From the NCBI GenBank assembly GCA_018378775.1, contig JAGZWV010000018.1:1-32088 (forward strand): 32,088 bases of DNA. The letters run 5' to 3'. Both the position numbers and the translations under genes were made by a program. The notes below the pieces were generated by a model. The model saw only the letters and a program-made list of their open reading frames with translations, was not told where the DNA came from and made no database searches. This DNA is from Collinsella sp. GTDB lineage: Bacteria > Actinomycetota > Coriobacteriia > Coriobacteriales > Coriobacteriaceae. Shown one piece after another: positions 21,670 to 29,463 of the stretch. Each line of letters opens with the position of its first letter. Within the stretch, counting starts at the first letter, position 1.

Positions 21670-23613
21670 ATGAACGCCCCCGTTGCCAAAACCTGTCGGC
21701 AGCGCCGCCTGTTTGCGCGATTCGCTTCCGTCTGCGCGCTCGTTGCACTTGCGTTGTTGCTGCTGCCTGCCGCCGCGCACGCCGACGGCTACTCCATGAC
21801 CCAAACCTACATCAGTGCCACGGTTGAGGCCGATGGATCGCTGACCGTTGTCGAGGGACGCCAGTTTGATTTCGACGACGACATCAACGGCGTGTTTTGG
21901 GAGATCAATACGGGCACCAACCAGCAGGGCGGCACGGCGGGCGTTGACGTGCTGAGTGTCGAGGAAGAGGACACCGCGTTTAACAAAGTCGATAGCGCGA
22001 ACAAGGGCGATTCTGGCGTCTACACGGTCGAGCAGACCGGTGACGGCGTAAGGATTAAGGTGTTCAGCCCCCACGAGAGCGGCGACAGCGCGATCTATTA
22101 CGTGAGCTACACCATGACCGGTGCGGTCATGAACTGGGCCGATACCGCCGAGCTCTACTGGAAGTTCGTGGGCGACGGCTGGTCTGCGGATTCCGACGAT
22201 GTCGAGATGGAAGTGCGCTTCGCAAATGCCGCTGCCGGGACGGCGGCCGTCAAAGGCGATAACTTCCGCGCATGGGGCCACGGTCCGCTGGCGGGCGACG
22301 TGTCGCTCGATGAGGACGAGCCCATGGTCACCTATACCATTCCCTGCGTGCATCAGGGCGAATTCGCCGAGGCACGCATCGCCTTCCCCAGCGACTGGGT
22401 GCCGCAGCTTGCCGCCTCGGGCGAAGAGCGCATGTCAACGATCCTGAGCGAAGAGAAGGAATGGGCCGACGAAGCTAACGCCCGCCGCGCTCACGCTCGC
22501 ATGATTGCCAATGCACTTGCCGTGCTAAGTGTTGTTGCGGCGGTGGCCTTTACCGGCACAATCGTTATGCTCAAGCTGCGCAAGCGCAAGCCCAAGCCGT
22601 TTTTCCAGGACGAATATTTCCGCGATGTGCCTTCGGCCGACCATCCCGCCGTGCTTTCGGCCCTCATGAGCTGGAATGAGGTGCCCGATCAGGCATATAT
22701 CGCCACGCTCATGAAGCTCACTGACGACCGTGTGATCAAGCTGGAGCAGGCGACCGTGACCAAGGCCAAGAAGGGTCTGTTGGGGCGTGAAAAAGAAGAG
22801 CAGACGTATCGCGTGACGGTGAGTGATGCGGGCTGGAAGTCGGCCAAGGGCATTGACCACATGGTGCTCAAGGTCTTCTTTGCCGGTGCTAAGCCTGACG
22901 AGAACGGCGATCGCTCGCGCACGTTCGACGAGCTGCAGCACTACGTCAAGCAGCACGCTACGCCCGTGGGCGACAAGCTCGAGGACTATCAGAACACCGT
23001 TAAGGGCAAGCTGGCCGATAGCGAGTACGTTGCCTCGGACGGCATTGTTGCAATGGTGTTTTGCCTGGTTCTTGGTATCCTGATTGCCTTTGTTCCCGTG
23101 GGATCCATCTTCTTTACCGATGGCGCGCAGGCGAACATTACCGCCGCGGTTATCTCGGTGCCGATTGTGCTGGTGGGTATCGGCGTGGGCCTTACGTTCC
23201 GCCGCTTTACGCCGGAGGGCGCCGAGGTGGCGGCTCGCTGCAAGGCACTTAAGCATTGGCTCGAGGACTTCACTCGTCTAAAGGAAGCCGTCCCCGGCGA
23301 TCTGGTGCTGTGGAACAAGCTGCTGGTGATGGGCGTGGCGCTGGGTGTTTCCAAGGAAGTGCTGCGTCAGCTTGCCGAGGCCGTGCCGCCCGAGGTGCGC
23401 GAGGCCGACGGCTTCTATGACAATTATCCCTGCTACTGGTGGTACTACCATCATTACGGTATCGAGTCTCCGCTCGATTCGTTCGATGACGTGTATCACG
23501 AGAGCATCCGTGAGCTGGCGTCGAGTTCCGATAGCTCGAACGGCGGCGGTGGTGGCGGCTTCTCGGGCGGCGGCGGAGGCGGCGTCGGCGGAGGCGGCGG
23601 CGGAACGTTCTAG
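21670..23613 (+). CDS. DUF2207 membrane protein with glycine-rich tail
   Basis: The 647-residue protein has a signal peptide (about 1-38, hydrophobic core VCALVALALLLLPAAAHA), then a predicted extracytoplasmic beta-rich DUF2207 domain (about 39-275, with VEADGSLTVVEGRQFDF and VFWEINTG), a membrane helix at about 279-301, a cytoplasmic part, two more helices at about 458-480 and 490-511, and a C-terminal region ending in an Asp/Ser stretch and three Gly runs (GGGGGGFSGG and so on), the usual end of this family. The function of DUF2207 proteins is unknown. ATG 21670 is chosen because AAAGGA stands seven bases upstream and it gives a clean signal peptide; the frame from 21601 adds 23 residues. 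It is a single-gene unit with its own terminator. Confidence 0.9.
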   Translation: MNAPVAKTCRQRRLFARFASVCALVALALLLLPAAAHADGYSMTQTYISATVEADGSLTVVEGRQFDFDDDINGVFWEINTGTNQQGGTAGVDVLSVEEEDTAFNKVDSANKGDSGVYTVEQTGDGVRIKVFSPHESGDSAIYYVSYTMTGAVMNWADTAELYWKFVGDGWSADSDDVEMEVRFANAAAGTAAVKGDNFRAWGHGPLAGDVSLDEDEPMVTYTIPCVHQGEFAEARIAFPSDWVPQLAASGEERMSTILSEEKEWADEANARRAHARMIANALAVLSVVAAVAFTGTIVMLKLRKRKPKPFFQDEYFRDVPSADHPAVLSALMSWNEVPDQAYIATLMKLTDDRVIKLEQATVTKAKKGLLGREKEEQTYRVTVSDAGWKSAKGIDHMVLKVFFAGAKPDENGDRSRTFDELQHYVKQHATPVGDKLEDYQNTVKGKLADSEYVASDGIVAMVFCLVLGILIAFVPVGSIFFTDGAQANITAAVISVPIVLVGIGVGLTFRRFTPEGAEVAARCKALKHWLEDFTRLKEAVPGDLVLWNKLLVMGVALGVSKEVLRQLAEAVPPEVREADGFYDNYPCYWWYYHHYGIESPLDSFDDVYHESIRELASSSDSSNGGGGGGFSGGGGGGVGGGGGGTF

Positions 23614-23627
23614 CGAGTTCTGATTTT

Positions 23628-23675
23628 TGGGATGGATCTTCTCCGGCGACTGCCGACGGATCCATCCCATTTTTA
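23628..23675 (+). terminator. Terminator after the DUF2207 gene
   Basis: TGGGATGGATC (23628-23638) pairs with GATCCATCCCA (23659-23669), followed by TTTTTAT. The loop contains a smaller CCGGCG/TGCCG-type stem. It begins 14 bases after the stop codon. Confidence 0.88.
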
Positions 23676-23690
23676 TGCGCTACCTACGAA

Positions 23691-23737
23691 GACTGTCCCC
23701 AACGACTAGTCACTGGGAACGTTCCAAAATGACTAGG
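23691..23737. repeat. Paired GTCCC/GTTCC-box repeat with GACTAG core
   Basis: GACTGTCCCCAACGACTAG and, 26 bases later, GAACGTTCCAAAATGACTAG form an imperfect direct repeat. The 26-base period equals that of the pair at 21508-21556, but the core is GACTAG in place of GCCGGC. It fills the gap before the 3' end of the acetyltransferase gene. Confidence 0.55.
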
Positions 23738-23751
23738 TATGGCTGCCGGGT

Positions 23752-24393
23752 TTAGGCTGTTAGATCGAGTTCGTAGAGGAAGCTTTCGCGCGGCATGTCG
23801 TGACGGCGCTCTTCGCGGTTGGCGCGGTGCGTGGCCGTGCGCTTAAAGCCGTGCATCTCGTAGAACTTCCACGAGCAGTTGGAGTCGGTGTACAGGTGCG
23901 CCCTCGTCGCTCCAAGCGAGGACAGGTGCGAGACGGCGGCATCGAGCAGAACCGTGCCAACGCCCAGGCCATGGACATCGCGATCCACGGCAAGCAGCGT
24001 GACCTCGTTGTCGTGCGGCAACGGGCTGCTCTCGAGCAGGCGGTTGTTGGTTCGGATGGTTGCGCGCACAAACGAGAGATACTCGGCGCAGGCATCAGGC
24101 TCCAGCTCACGCATCTGCGATAGCAGTGCGCGTTCGGTATCCATCCAATGCTCGTTGATAGTGACGCCGGAGTTCTGTCCTGCACGTGCAAGTGCAATGC
24201 CGCGCGCCTCGCCGTCAATCACCGCAACCTGTGAAAACGTCGACGACGAAAGGCAGTAGGCGAGGTCGCACGCGGCCTCGAGGCGGTTGTACTCATCGTT
24301 ATCCGAATTGTTATGCCAAAGCTGCTGCAGAATCAGCGCGATGGCGTCGAAGTCTTCGGTATCAAACGGTCGGTAGAGAACCCGCGAGACCAT
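23752..24393 (-). CDS. GNAT-family N-acetyltransferase
   Basis: The 213-residue product is a GCN5-related acetyltransferase. The acetyl-CoA binding motif appears as LLAVDRDVHGLGVGTVLLDAA (about 133-153; the H-G-L-G-V-G turn binds pyrophosphate), followed by ATRAHLYTDSNCSWKFYEMHGFKR, the typical motif B with the Tyr general acid and the beta-bulge before GF. The N-terminal part (YRPFDTEDFDAIALIL) is also usual. The substrate is unknown. AAAGAGG precedes the ATG. It diverges from purH across a 277-base gap; no partner gene is adjacent. Confidence 0.88.
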   Translation of the reverse strand: MVSRVLYRPFDTEDFDAIALILQQLWHNNSDNDEYNRLEAACDLAYCLSSSTFSQVAVIDGEARGIALARAGQNSGVTINEHWMDTERALLSQMRELEPDACAEYLSFVRATIRTNNRLLESSPLPHDNEVTLLAVDRDVHGLGVGTVLLDAAVSHLSSLGATRAHLYTDSNCSWKFYEMHGFKRTATHRANREERRHDMPRESFLYELDLTA

Positions 24394-24670
24394 GGTGCCT
24401 CTTTCTTTTGCGGATGCATATCGAGCACAGTTCTACCACGCTATTGGCATCTAATTATGGTGCCCCTGTGTTCCATGAACTCACCGTGCCCGGTGCCGTG
24501 CCCATCCCCTCCGCTCGCAAACTTTTTCTGCATATGCGCCCGTTGCGGGGTGCATCGATGCGCTCGATGCGCTACATTGAATCAGTATTTTCAATGCCGC
24601 TGCGCGAGCGCTGCAGATCGACGTATCACCGGCTCACAGAGCACGGCGGCGTACCAGACAGGAGGACTGC
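24394..24670. other. Divergent intergenic region between GNAT gene and purH
   Basis: No gene is supported here. ATTGAA (24576-24581) and TTCAAT (24590-24595) form a short inverted repeat about 80 bases before purH and could belong to its promoter region. No purine riboswitch or PurR-type operator pair is recognisable by eye. The purH ribosome site GGAGG is at 24661-24665. Confidence 0.4.
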
Positions 24671-26278
24671 ATGGGATCTGATGTGAAGATCGCACGCGCG
24701 TTGATCTCGGTTACCGATAAGACGGGCGTCGTCGATTTCGCACGGACGCTGGTCGATGACTTTGGCGTCGAGATCATCTCTACGGGCGGCACGGCTCGTG
24801 CCATCGAGGACGCGGGCGTCCCCGTAACCCCCATCGAGGAGTTCACGGGCTATCCCGAGATGATGGACGGCCGCGTTAAGACCCTGCACCCCAAGGTTCA
24901 CGGCGCGCTGCTGGCCCGCCGCGATTCCGAGCAGCACATGCAGGAGGCTGCTCAGCACGGCATTAAGCTGATCGACCTGGTCGTCGTCAACCTGTACGAG
25001 TTCGAGAAGACCGTCGCCAACCCCGAGGTCACCTTCGCGGACGCCATCGAGCACATCGACATCGGTGGCCCCTCCATGCTGCGCTCTGCCGCCAAGAACG
25101 CCGCGAGCGTTACCGTCATCTCCGACCCGGCCGACTATGATGCCGTCCTGGCCGAGATGCGCGAGACCGGTGGCTGCACCACGCTTTCCACCCGTCGTCG
25201 CCTGCAGGTGAAGGTCTACCAGACCACCGCCGCCTACGACACGGCTATCTCCCGTTGGCTTGCCGCCCAGGCAAGCGACGTGGCGGACACCTCTGCCAAG
25301 CTCGAGATCTCGCTGGAGAAGGTCGACGACCTGCGCTATGGCGAGAACCCGCAGCAAAAGGCCACGGTCTATCGCTTTGCCGAGGGCTGCGAGAATACCG
25401 CGAGCTCGCAGTTCCCGCTCGTGGGCTCCGAGCAGATCCAGGGCAAGCCGCTCAGCTACAACAACTATCTGGATGCCGACGCCGCTTGGAACCTGGTCCG
25501 CGAGTTCGACGAGCCGGCCTGCGTGATCCTCAAGCATCAGAACCCCTGCGGCTCCGCCGTGGCCGAGGACATCACGGCCGCCTACGACCGCGCCTTCGCC
25601 TGCGATCCCAAGAGCGCCTTCGGCGGCATCATCGCCTGCAACCGCGAGGTTCCCTATGAGCTGGTTGAGCACTTTGCCGATCAGAACAAGCAGTTCGTCG
25701 AGGTTATCATCGCTCCGAGCTACACTGCCGAGGCGCTCGAGCGCATGGCCAAGCGCCCCAACTTGCGCGTGCTGGCCACCGGCGGCGTGGACCACGGCGC
25801 CCAGGTGGAGCTGCGCTCCGTCGACGGCGGCATGCTGGTGCAGGAGGTCGACCACGTGACCGAGGATCCTGCGACCTTTACGTTCCCCACCGACCGCAAG
25901 CCCACCGACGCCGAGATGGCCGAGCTCGAGTTTGCCTGGAAGGTCTGCAAGGGCGTCAAGTCCAACGCCATCCTGGTCTCCAAGGGTAAGGCCGGCATTG
26001 GCATGGGCCCGGGTCAGCCCAACCGCGTTGACTCTGCACTGCTTGCCTGCGAGCGCGCCGAGGACTTCTGCGAGCGCGAGGGCGTGGAGAAGGGCGGCTT
26101 TGCCTGTGCAAGCGACGCGTTCTTCCCGTTCCGCGACAACGTCGACGTGCTTGCCGCGCACGGCGTGACCTGCATCATCCAGCCTGGCGGCTCCAAGCGC
26201 GACGACGAGAGCGTCCAGGCCTGCAACGAGCATGGTATTGCGATGGTCTTCACGGGGGCCAGGCATTTTAGGCACTAA
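24671..26278 (+). CDS. purH: Bifunctional AICAR formyltransferase / IMP cyclohydrolase
   Basis: PurH carries out the last two steps of purine synthesis, formylating AICAR with 10-formyl-tetrahydrofolate and closing the ring to IMP. The 535-residue length is normal. The N-terminal cyclohydrolase (about 1-200) has ALISVTDKTGVVDFA, ISTGGTARAIEDAG, GRVKTLHPKVHGALLARR and NLYEFEKTV. The transformylase follows, with LRYGENPQQKA, the active-site KHQNPCGSAV, DPKSAFGGIIACNREV and ASDAFFPFRDNVD, ending GARHFRH. GGAGG lies five bases before the ATG. It is not in a pur operon here. Functionally it takes up the AICAR released by HisF, though the two loci are 20 kb apart. Confidence 0.98.
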   Translation: MGSDVKIARALISVTDKTGVVDFARTLVDDFGVEIISTGGTARAIEDAGVPVTPIEEFTGYPEMMDGRVKTLHPKVHGALLARRDSEQHMQEAAQHGIKLIDLVVVNLYEFEKTVANPEVTFADAIEHIDIGGPSMLRSAAKNAASVTVISDPADYDAVLAEMRETGGCTTLSTRRRLQVKVYQTTAAYDTAISRWLAAQASDVADTSAKLEISLEKVDDLRYGENPQQKATVYRFAEGCENTASSQFPLVGSEQIQGKPLSYNNYLDADAAWNLVREFDEPACVILKHQNPCGSAVAEDITAAYDRAFACDPKSAFGGIIACNREVPYELVEHFADQNKQFVEVIIAPSYTAEALERMAKRPNLRVLATGGVDHGAQVELRSVDGGMLVQEVDHVTEDPATFTFPTDRKPTDAEMAELEFAWKVCKGVKSNAILVSKGKAGIGMGPGQPNRVDSALLACERAEDFCEREGVEKGGFACASDAFFPFRDNVDVLAAHGVTCIIQPGGSKRDDESVQACNEHGIAMVFTGARHFRH

Positions 26279-26307
26279 GTTTCGCCCCGAAACAAAATAA
26301 TCTCTGC

Positions 26308-26343
26308 AAAAGACGGTCGCTCCGTTTGGAGGGCCGTCTTTTT
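26308..26343 (+). terminator. Terminator after purH
   Basis: AAAGACGG and CCGTCTTTTT pair, with an inner CTCC-GTTT-GGAG stem, and the right arm ends in five T. It lies about 30 bases after the purH stop. Confidence 0.85.
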
Positions 26344-26383
26344 GGTATAAGAGGACGGAATGACTAACACGAAAGGTATGACC

Positions 26384-27091
26384 ATGCCCCAGATTGATGA
26401 TGCCGAGCTGTTTGGCAATGCCGAGGATCAGCGTGCGTACGAGGACTTTTGCGCCAATCAGGAGGCGGTCGAGAAGCTTACGCTCGACAAGCCCGCGCTT
26501 ATCTGCCGCTGGCGCATGTCCAACAAAAAGGTGCCCATGCTCAACCGCCACATTCGTGCGCTGTCCGAGCGCTTGGTGCAGGGCGAGCCGCTTACCCATA
26601 ACATGCTCAGCTGGGCCAAACAGCACGTTGAGTGGTCGCTTGCCGAGGGCGATTACACCGCACATGACGGCGTGCTCATGCTGGTGATCGACGTCAACGG
26701 CAACGCCGCCATGACGGTGGGGGAGTACGAGCCGCTCGCCGATACGTCGGCCAAGGCGCTGCGCGCCCGCTCCGCAGAGGCCCGCTCCGAGGCCGACGAA
26801 ACCGGCGTGGCGCCCGAGCTGCTCGCCGCCGTCAACAACGGCGAGCTTGCCTTTGTGGCGCCGGCGGACGAGTGCCTGTGCGGCACGGCGACGCTCATCG
26901 AGCAGCTGGCCCAGACCAAGGGCATCCCGGTCACGCGCGTAGACATTCCCGCGCAGCTTAAGGGCGCGCTGTTCCTAGTGAGCGACGAGCACGGCGTGGT
27001 CCCCGCGACCGAGACAGATGCCGCCGAGGCCGACGCCGCCACGGTCGCCTTCTTCGCCGAAGGCTACGAAAAGCTCCGTGCCCGCCGCTAA
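26384..27091 (+). CDS. Conserved-looking soluble protein of unknown function
   Basis: I do not recognise this 235-residue protein. It is acidic, Ala-rich, has no signal peptide or membrane helix, and seems to be one globular domain. An N-terminal helical part contains LICRWRMSNKKVPMLNRHI and HNMLSWAKQHVEWSL. A middle beta strand reads GVLMLVIDVNGNAAMTVGEY, and the C-terminal part has LAFVAPADECLCGTATLIEQ, with two close cysteines, and IPVTRVDIPAQLKGALFLVS. AAAGG stands seven bases before ATG 26384; ATGs at 26360 and 26378 in the same frame are alternatives, 26360 with GAGGA upstream. Strong third-position GC supports coding. It stands between the purH terminator and a repeat, so it is probably a single-gene unit. 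Confidence 0.8.
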   Translation: MPQIDDAELFGNAEDQRAYEDFCANQEAVEKLTLDKPALICRWRMSNKKVPMLNRHIRALSERLVQGEPLTHNMLSWAKQHVEWSLAEGDYTAHDGVLMLVIDVNGNAAMTVGEYEPLADTSAKALRARSAEARSEADETGVAPELLAAVNNGELAFVAPADECLCGTATLIEQLAQTKGIPVTRVDIPAQLKGALFLVSDEHGVVPATETDAAEADAATVAFFAEGYEKLRARR

Positions 27092-27136
27092 ATGATTTTT
27101 CTGGGACGGGGATTAAAGAATCATTTTGGTCCCCGC
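27091..27136. repeat. Composite AATGATT / GGGGAC repeat
   Basis: AATGATT (27091-27097) pairs with AATCATT (27119-27125), and CGGGGA (27107-27112) with TCCCCG (27130-27135). The two pairings interleave and so cannot form one simple hairpin. It begins at the stop codon of the preceding gene. The GGGAC and GTCCCC blocks recall the other GTCCC-box repeats. Confidence 0.5.
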
Positions 27137-27270
27137 CACCGCTGCGAGCGAAGGGCAAGCTAAACGCTTTCGTTCGCGAACAGTTCTGTCACCTTGGCAC
27201 CGCGCGCGGTGCACACCTGCAGTTTCGCAGCCATAATGGTGGCAAGACAACCAAGAGGGGAGCGGAATCC

Positions 27271-27942
27271 ATGGCGCTGATCTATATCGTTGAGGACGAC
27301 GAGCCCATCCGTCGTGAGCTTGTCGACATCCTTGCCCGCGCTGGGTTTGAAATCGAGGCCTGCGAATCGTTTGAGCATGTCTCGCGCGATATTCTCGCCG
27401 CCGCACCCGACCTGGTGCTGCTCGACCTCACGCTTCCCGTCAAAGACGGCCAGCACATCTGCCATGAGGTCCGTCGCGAATCCGAGGTCCCCATCATCGT
27501 TCTCACGTCGCGCACGACCGAGATCGACGAGGTCATGGCCATGACGCTCGGCGCGGACGACTTTGTTCCCAAGCCCTACAGCGCGCGCGTGCTTGTGGCG
27601 CGCATCAACGCACTGCTGCGTCGCACCGCGGCGGCAGGCGAGCGCAGTACACTTGTCCACAAGGGGCTGGAGCTCGACCTCGCCCGCTCAATGGTCACCA
27701 ACACGCAAACCGGCACTAGCACCGAGCTCACCAAAAACGAACTGCGTATCCTCTCACTGCTTCTGAGTCGCGCGGGCAAGATTGTTTCGCGCTCGGCCAT
27801 CATGCAGGACCTGTGGGACTCCGACGCCTTCGTGGACGACAATACGCTCACCGTCAACATCAACCGCCTGCGCACCACGCTCGAAAAAATCGGCATCAAG
27901 GGGTATTTGACGACGCATCGCGGCCAAGGCTATTCGGTCTAG
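27271..27942 (+). CDS. Response regulator, OmpR family, BceR-like
   Basis: The 223-residue regulator has a receiver domain with acidic VEDDE, phosphorylated Asp52 in LVLLDLTLPVKDG, a VLTSR switch serine and Lys101 in PKPYSARVLVARI, followed by a winged-helix domain with ELTKNELRILSLLLS, a VSRSAIMQDLWDS segment and NINRLRTTLEK, ending in THRGQGYSV. The lack of a long linker, the KNELRILSLL segment and the kinase beside it place it near the BceR/VirR type that answers to cell-wall antibiotics. GAGGGGAG lies upstream of the ATG. The kinase gene begins nine bases after its stop. Confidence 0.92.
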   Translation: MALIYIVEDDEPIRRELVDILARAGFEIEACESFEHVSRDILAAAPDLVLLDLTLPVKDGQHICHEVRRESEVPIIVLTSRTTEIDEVMAMTLGADDFVPKPYSARVLVARINALLRRTAAAGERSTLVHKGLELDLARSMVTNTQTGTSTELTKNELRILSLLLSRAGKIVSRSAIMQDLWDSDAFVDDNTLTVNINRLRTTLEKIGIKGYLTTHRGQGYSV

Positions 27943-27951
27943 GGGCCGGCT

Positions 27952-28995
27952 ATGTCGTTTGGCAAATTCTTTAAAGATGCGCTGCTTCCCGTCGCCGTGT
28001 GGACGTGCGGCGTGCTGCTGAGCTGCTTTGTGCTGACGGTCGCCGGTGCACCCGTTTCTATTGTGGTCGTGGCGGTCGGCGTGTCCTTTATCTTTGGTAT
28101 GCTCGGCATCGTGGTCGAGTACGCGCGTCGCCGCCGTTTTCTGCGTCAGCTGGAGCGCGCGGCCGAGGAGCTCGAGAGCCCCGCATGGGTGCAGGAGATG
28201 GTGCAATGCCCGACCTATGCCGAGGGCGAGCTCGAGTACGAGGTCTTGCGTCGCGTGGGCAAAGCTGCTTGCGACGAGGTTGCCGAAGGCCGGCGTCAGA
28301 CCGATGACTATCGCGACTATATCGAGAGCTGGGTCCACGAGGCCAAGCTGCCCCTGGCGGCGGCCCACCTGATTTTGGAAAACCTGGACGGCAGCGAAGA
28401 CGACCTGTCGCGCGTGGATGACCTGGGCCGTGAGCTGGCTCGCGTGGAGCGCTATATCGACCAGGCACTGTACTACGCGCGCTCGGAAGTCGTGGAGCGG
28501 GACTACCTGATTCGCCGCTGGGATCTCAAGACCTTGGTGACGGGCGCGATTAAAGCCAACGCGCGCGAGCTCATCGCGGCGCACGTGGCCCCGGTGTGCG
28601 AGAACCTCGACTTTGAGGTCTTTACCGACGAGAAGTGGCTCGAGTTTATCTTGGGGCAGCTCATCCAGAACAGCATTAAATACGCGTGCGAGGACGGCGC
28701 GAAGATCGTGTTTTCGGGCGCGTTGCTGGACGAGGGTCTGGCGAGTGAGCGCATTGAGCTCACTGTTGCCGATAACGGCTGCGGCGTGAGTGCGGCAGAC
28801 CTGCCACGCGTGTTCGAGAAGGGCTTTACCGGCGACAACGGCCGCACCACCAAGCGCGCAACGGGCATCGGCCTCTATCTGGTGGCACGCCTGTGCTCCA
28901 AGATGGGCATCGACGTCACCGCGGCATCCGATTCCGGCGAAGGCTTTGTTGTCACGTTTGCCTTCTCAACCAACAAGTTCCAATACTTTGAGTAG
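27952..28995 (+). CDS. Intramembrane-sensing histidine kinase, BceS-like
   Basis: The 347-residue kinase has two membrane helices (about 10-31 and 35-56) joined by only a few residues, so it has almost no extracytoplasmic sensor. The H box is DYIESWVHEAKLPLAA with His129, the variant WVHE.K.P form typical of BceS kinases. The ATPase has the N box FILGQLIQNSIKYA, G1 VADNGCGVS, F box FEKGFTGDNGR and G2 RATGIGLYLVARLCSKMG. BceS kinases usually receive their signal from a BceAB-type ABC transporter; none is encoded next to this pair. The start follows the regulator stop by nine bases with only a GGGG ribosome site. Confidence 0.9.
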   Translation: MSFGKFFKDALLPVAVWTCGVLLSCFVLTVAGAPVSIVVVAVGVSFIFGMLGIVVEYARRRRFLRQLERAAEELESPAWVQEMVQCPTYAEGELEYEVLRRVGKAACDEVAEGRRQTDDYRDYIESWVHEAKLPLAAAHLILENLDGSEDDLSRVDDLGRELARVERYIDQALYYARSEVVERDYLIRRWDLKTLVTGAIKANARELIAAHVAPVCENLDFEVFTDEKWLEFILGQLIQNSIKYACEDGAKIVFSGALLDEGLASERIELTVADNGCGVSAADLPRVFEKGFTGDNGRTTKRATGIGLYLVARLCSKMGIDVTAASDSGEGFVVTFAFSTNKFQYFE

Positions 28996-29060
28996 TCAGC
29001 CCGTATAGCGTAGACGTTCAGGATCTTCCCATTTAAGAAGAAATCAGGCTTTTCGGCAGC

Positions 29061-29161
29061 TATATTCCCGAACGGGAACATTGCTAATGTAGTCAACACT
29101 ATATTCCCGTACATGAACATAGTGCTACAGTTTTATACTATGTTCACGGGCAGGAATATAG
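29061..29161. promoter_or_regulatory. Three phased operator palindromes of the hipBA promoter
   Basis: Three related palindromes have the half-sites TATATTCCCG and CGGGAACAT, TATATTCCCG and CATGAACATA, TATGTTCACG and CAGGAATATA. Their centres are at 29071.5, 29110.5 and 29149.5, exactly 39 bases apart. The third ends 12 bases before the hipB start. They are best explained as binding sites for the HipB-like protein, as HipB proteins repress their own operons through several palindromes; this specific sequence is inferred, not known. Confidence 0.8.
29134..29139 (+). promoter_or_regulatory. Candidate -10 box of hipBA
   Basis: TATACT lies between the second and third operators and overlaps the left edge of the third, 33 bases before the hipB start. 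No good -35 is seen. Occupancy of the operators would cover this box. Confidence 0.4.
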
Positions 29162-29172
29162 CTGGAGGCGTT

Positions 29173-29463
29173 ATGAGAACGGTGACAACGATTAAAAAGC
29201 TGGATGGGCGCGTCAAGCTCAAACCGTCGGAAGCCGCTTTCTCGGAGCGCACGGTTTTCGATCCCTCTGAGATAGGGAAGGCCCTTAGGCTCAGAAGGCG
29301 TGAGCTCGGCTTGACTCAACGTGACGTCGCGACTATGACGGGTCGCAGCCTTCGTGTGATTGGTGATATCGAACGGGGGCGGACAACGGTCGAAATTGGT
29401 GTCATTTTCGATTACGCCTCCATCGTGGATATTGATTTTATTCTGAAGGTGAGGGGGAAGTAA
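29173..29463 (+). CDS. hipB: HipB-like antitoxin, XRE-family repressor
   Basis: HipB proteins bind and neutralise HipA and repress the operon. The 96-residue product has a 30-residue N-terminal arm and a helix-turn-helix of the XRE type: IGKALRLRRRELGLTQRDVATMTGRSLRVIGDIERGRTTVEIGVIF, with the recognition helix around SLRVIGDIERG, and a short C-terminal beta-type tail DIDFILKVRGK. GGAGG precedes ATG 29173; an earlier in-frame opening at 29113 lies within the operators and is not coding. The stop overlaps the hipA start by one base (TAATG), which suggests tight coupling. The sequence is visibly poorer in GC than the flanking genes. Confidence 0.88.
   Translation: MRTVTTIKKLDGRVKLKPSEAAFSERTVFDPSEIGKALRLRRRELGLTQRDVATMTGRSLRVIGDIERGRTTVEIGVIFDYASIVDIDFILKVRGK

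Noticed and set aside
24394..24670. Purine riboswitch before purH
   Set aside because: No conserved purine-aptamer core could be identified by eye.
24626..26665. 679-codon open frame on the minus strand opposite purH
   Set aside because: Shadow of purH in a GC-rich genome; no family sequence, no ribosome site.
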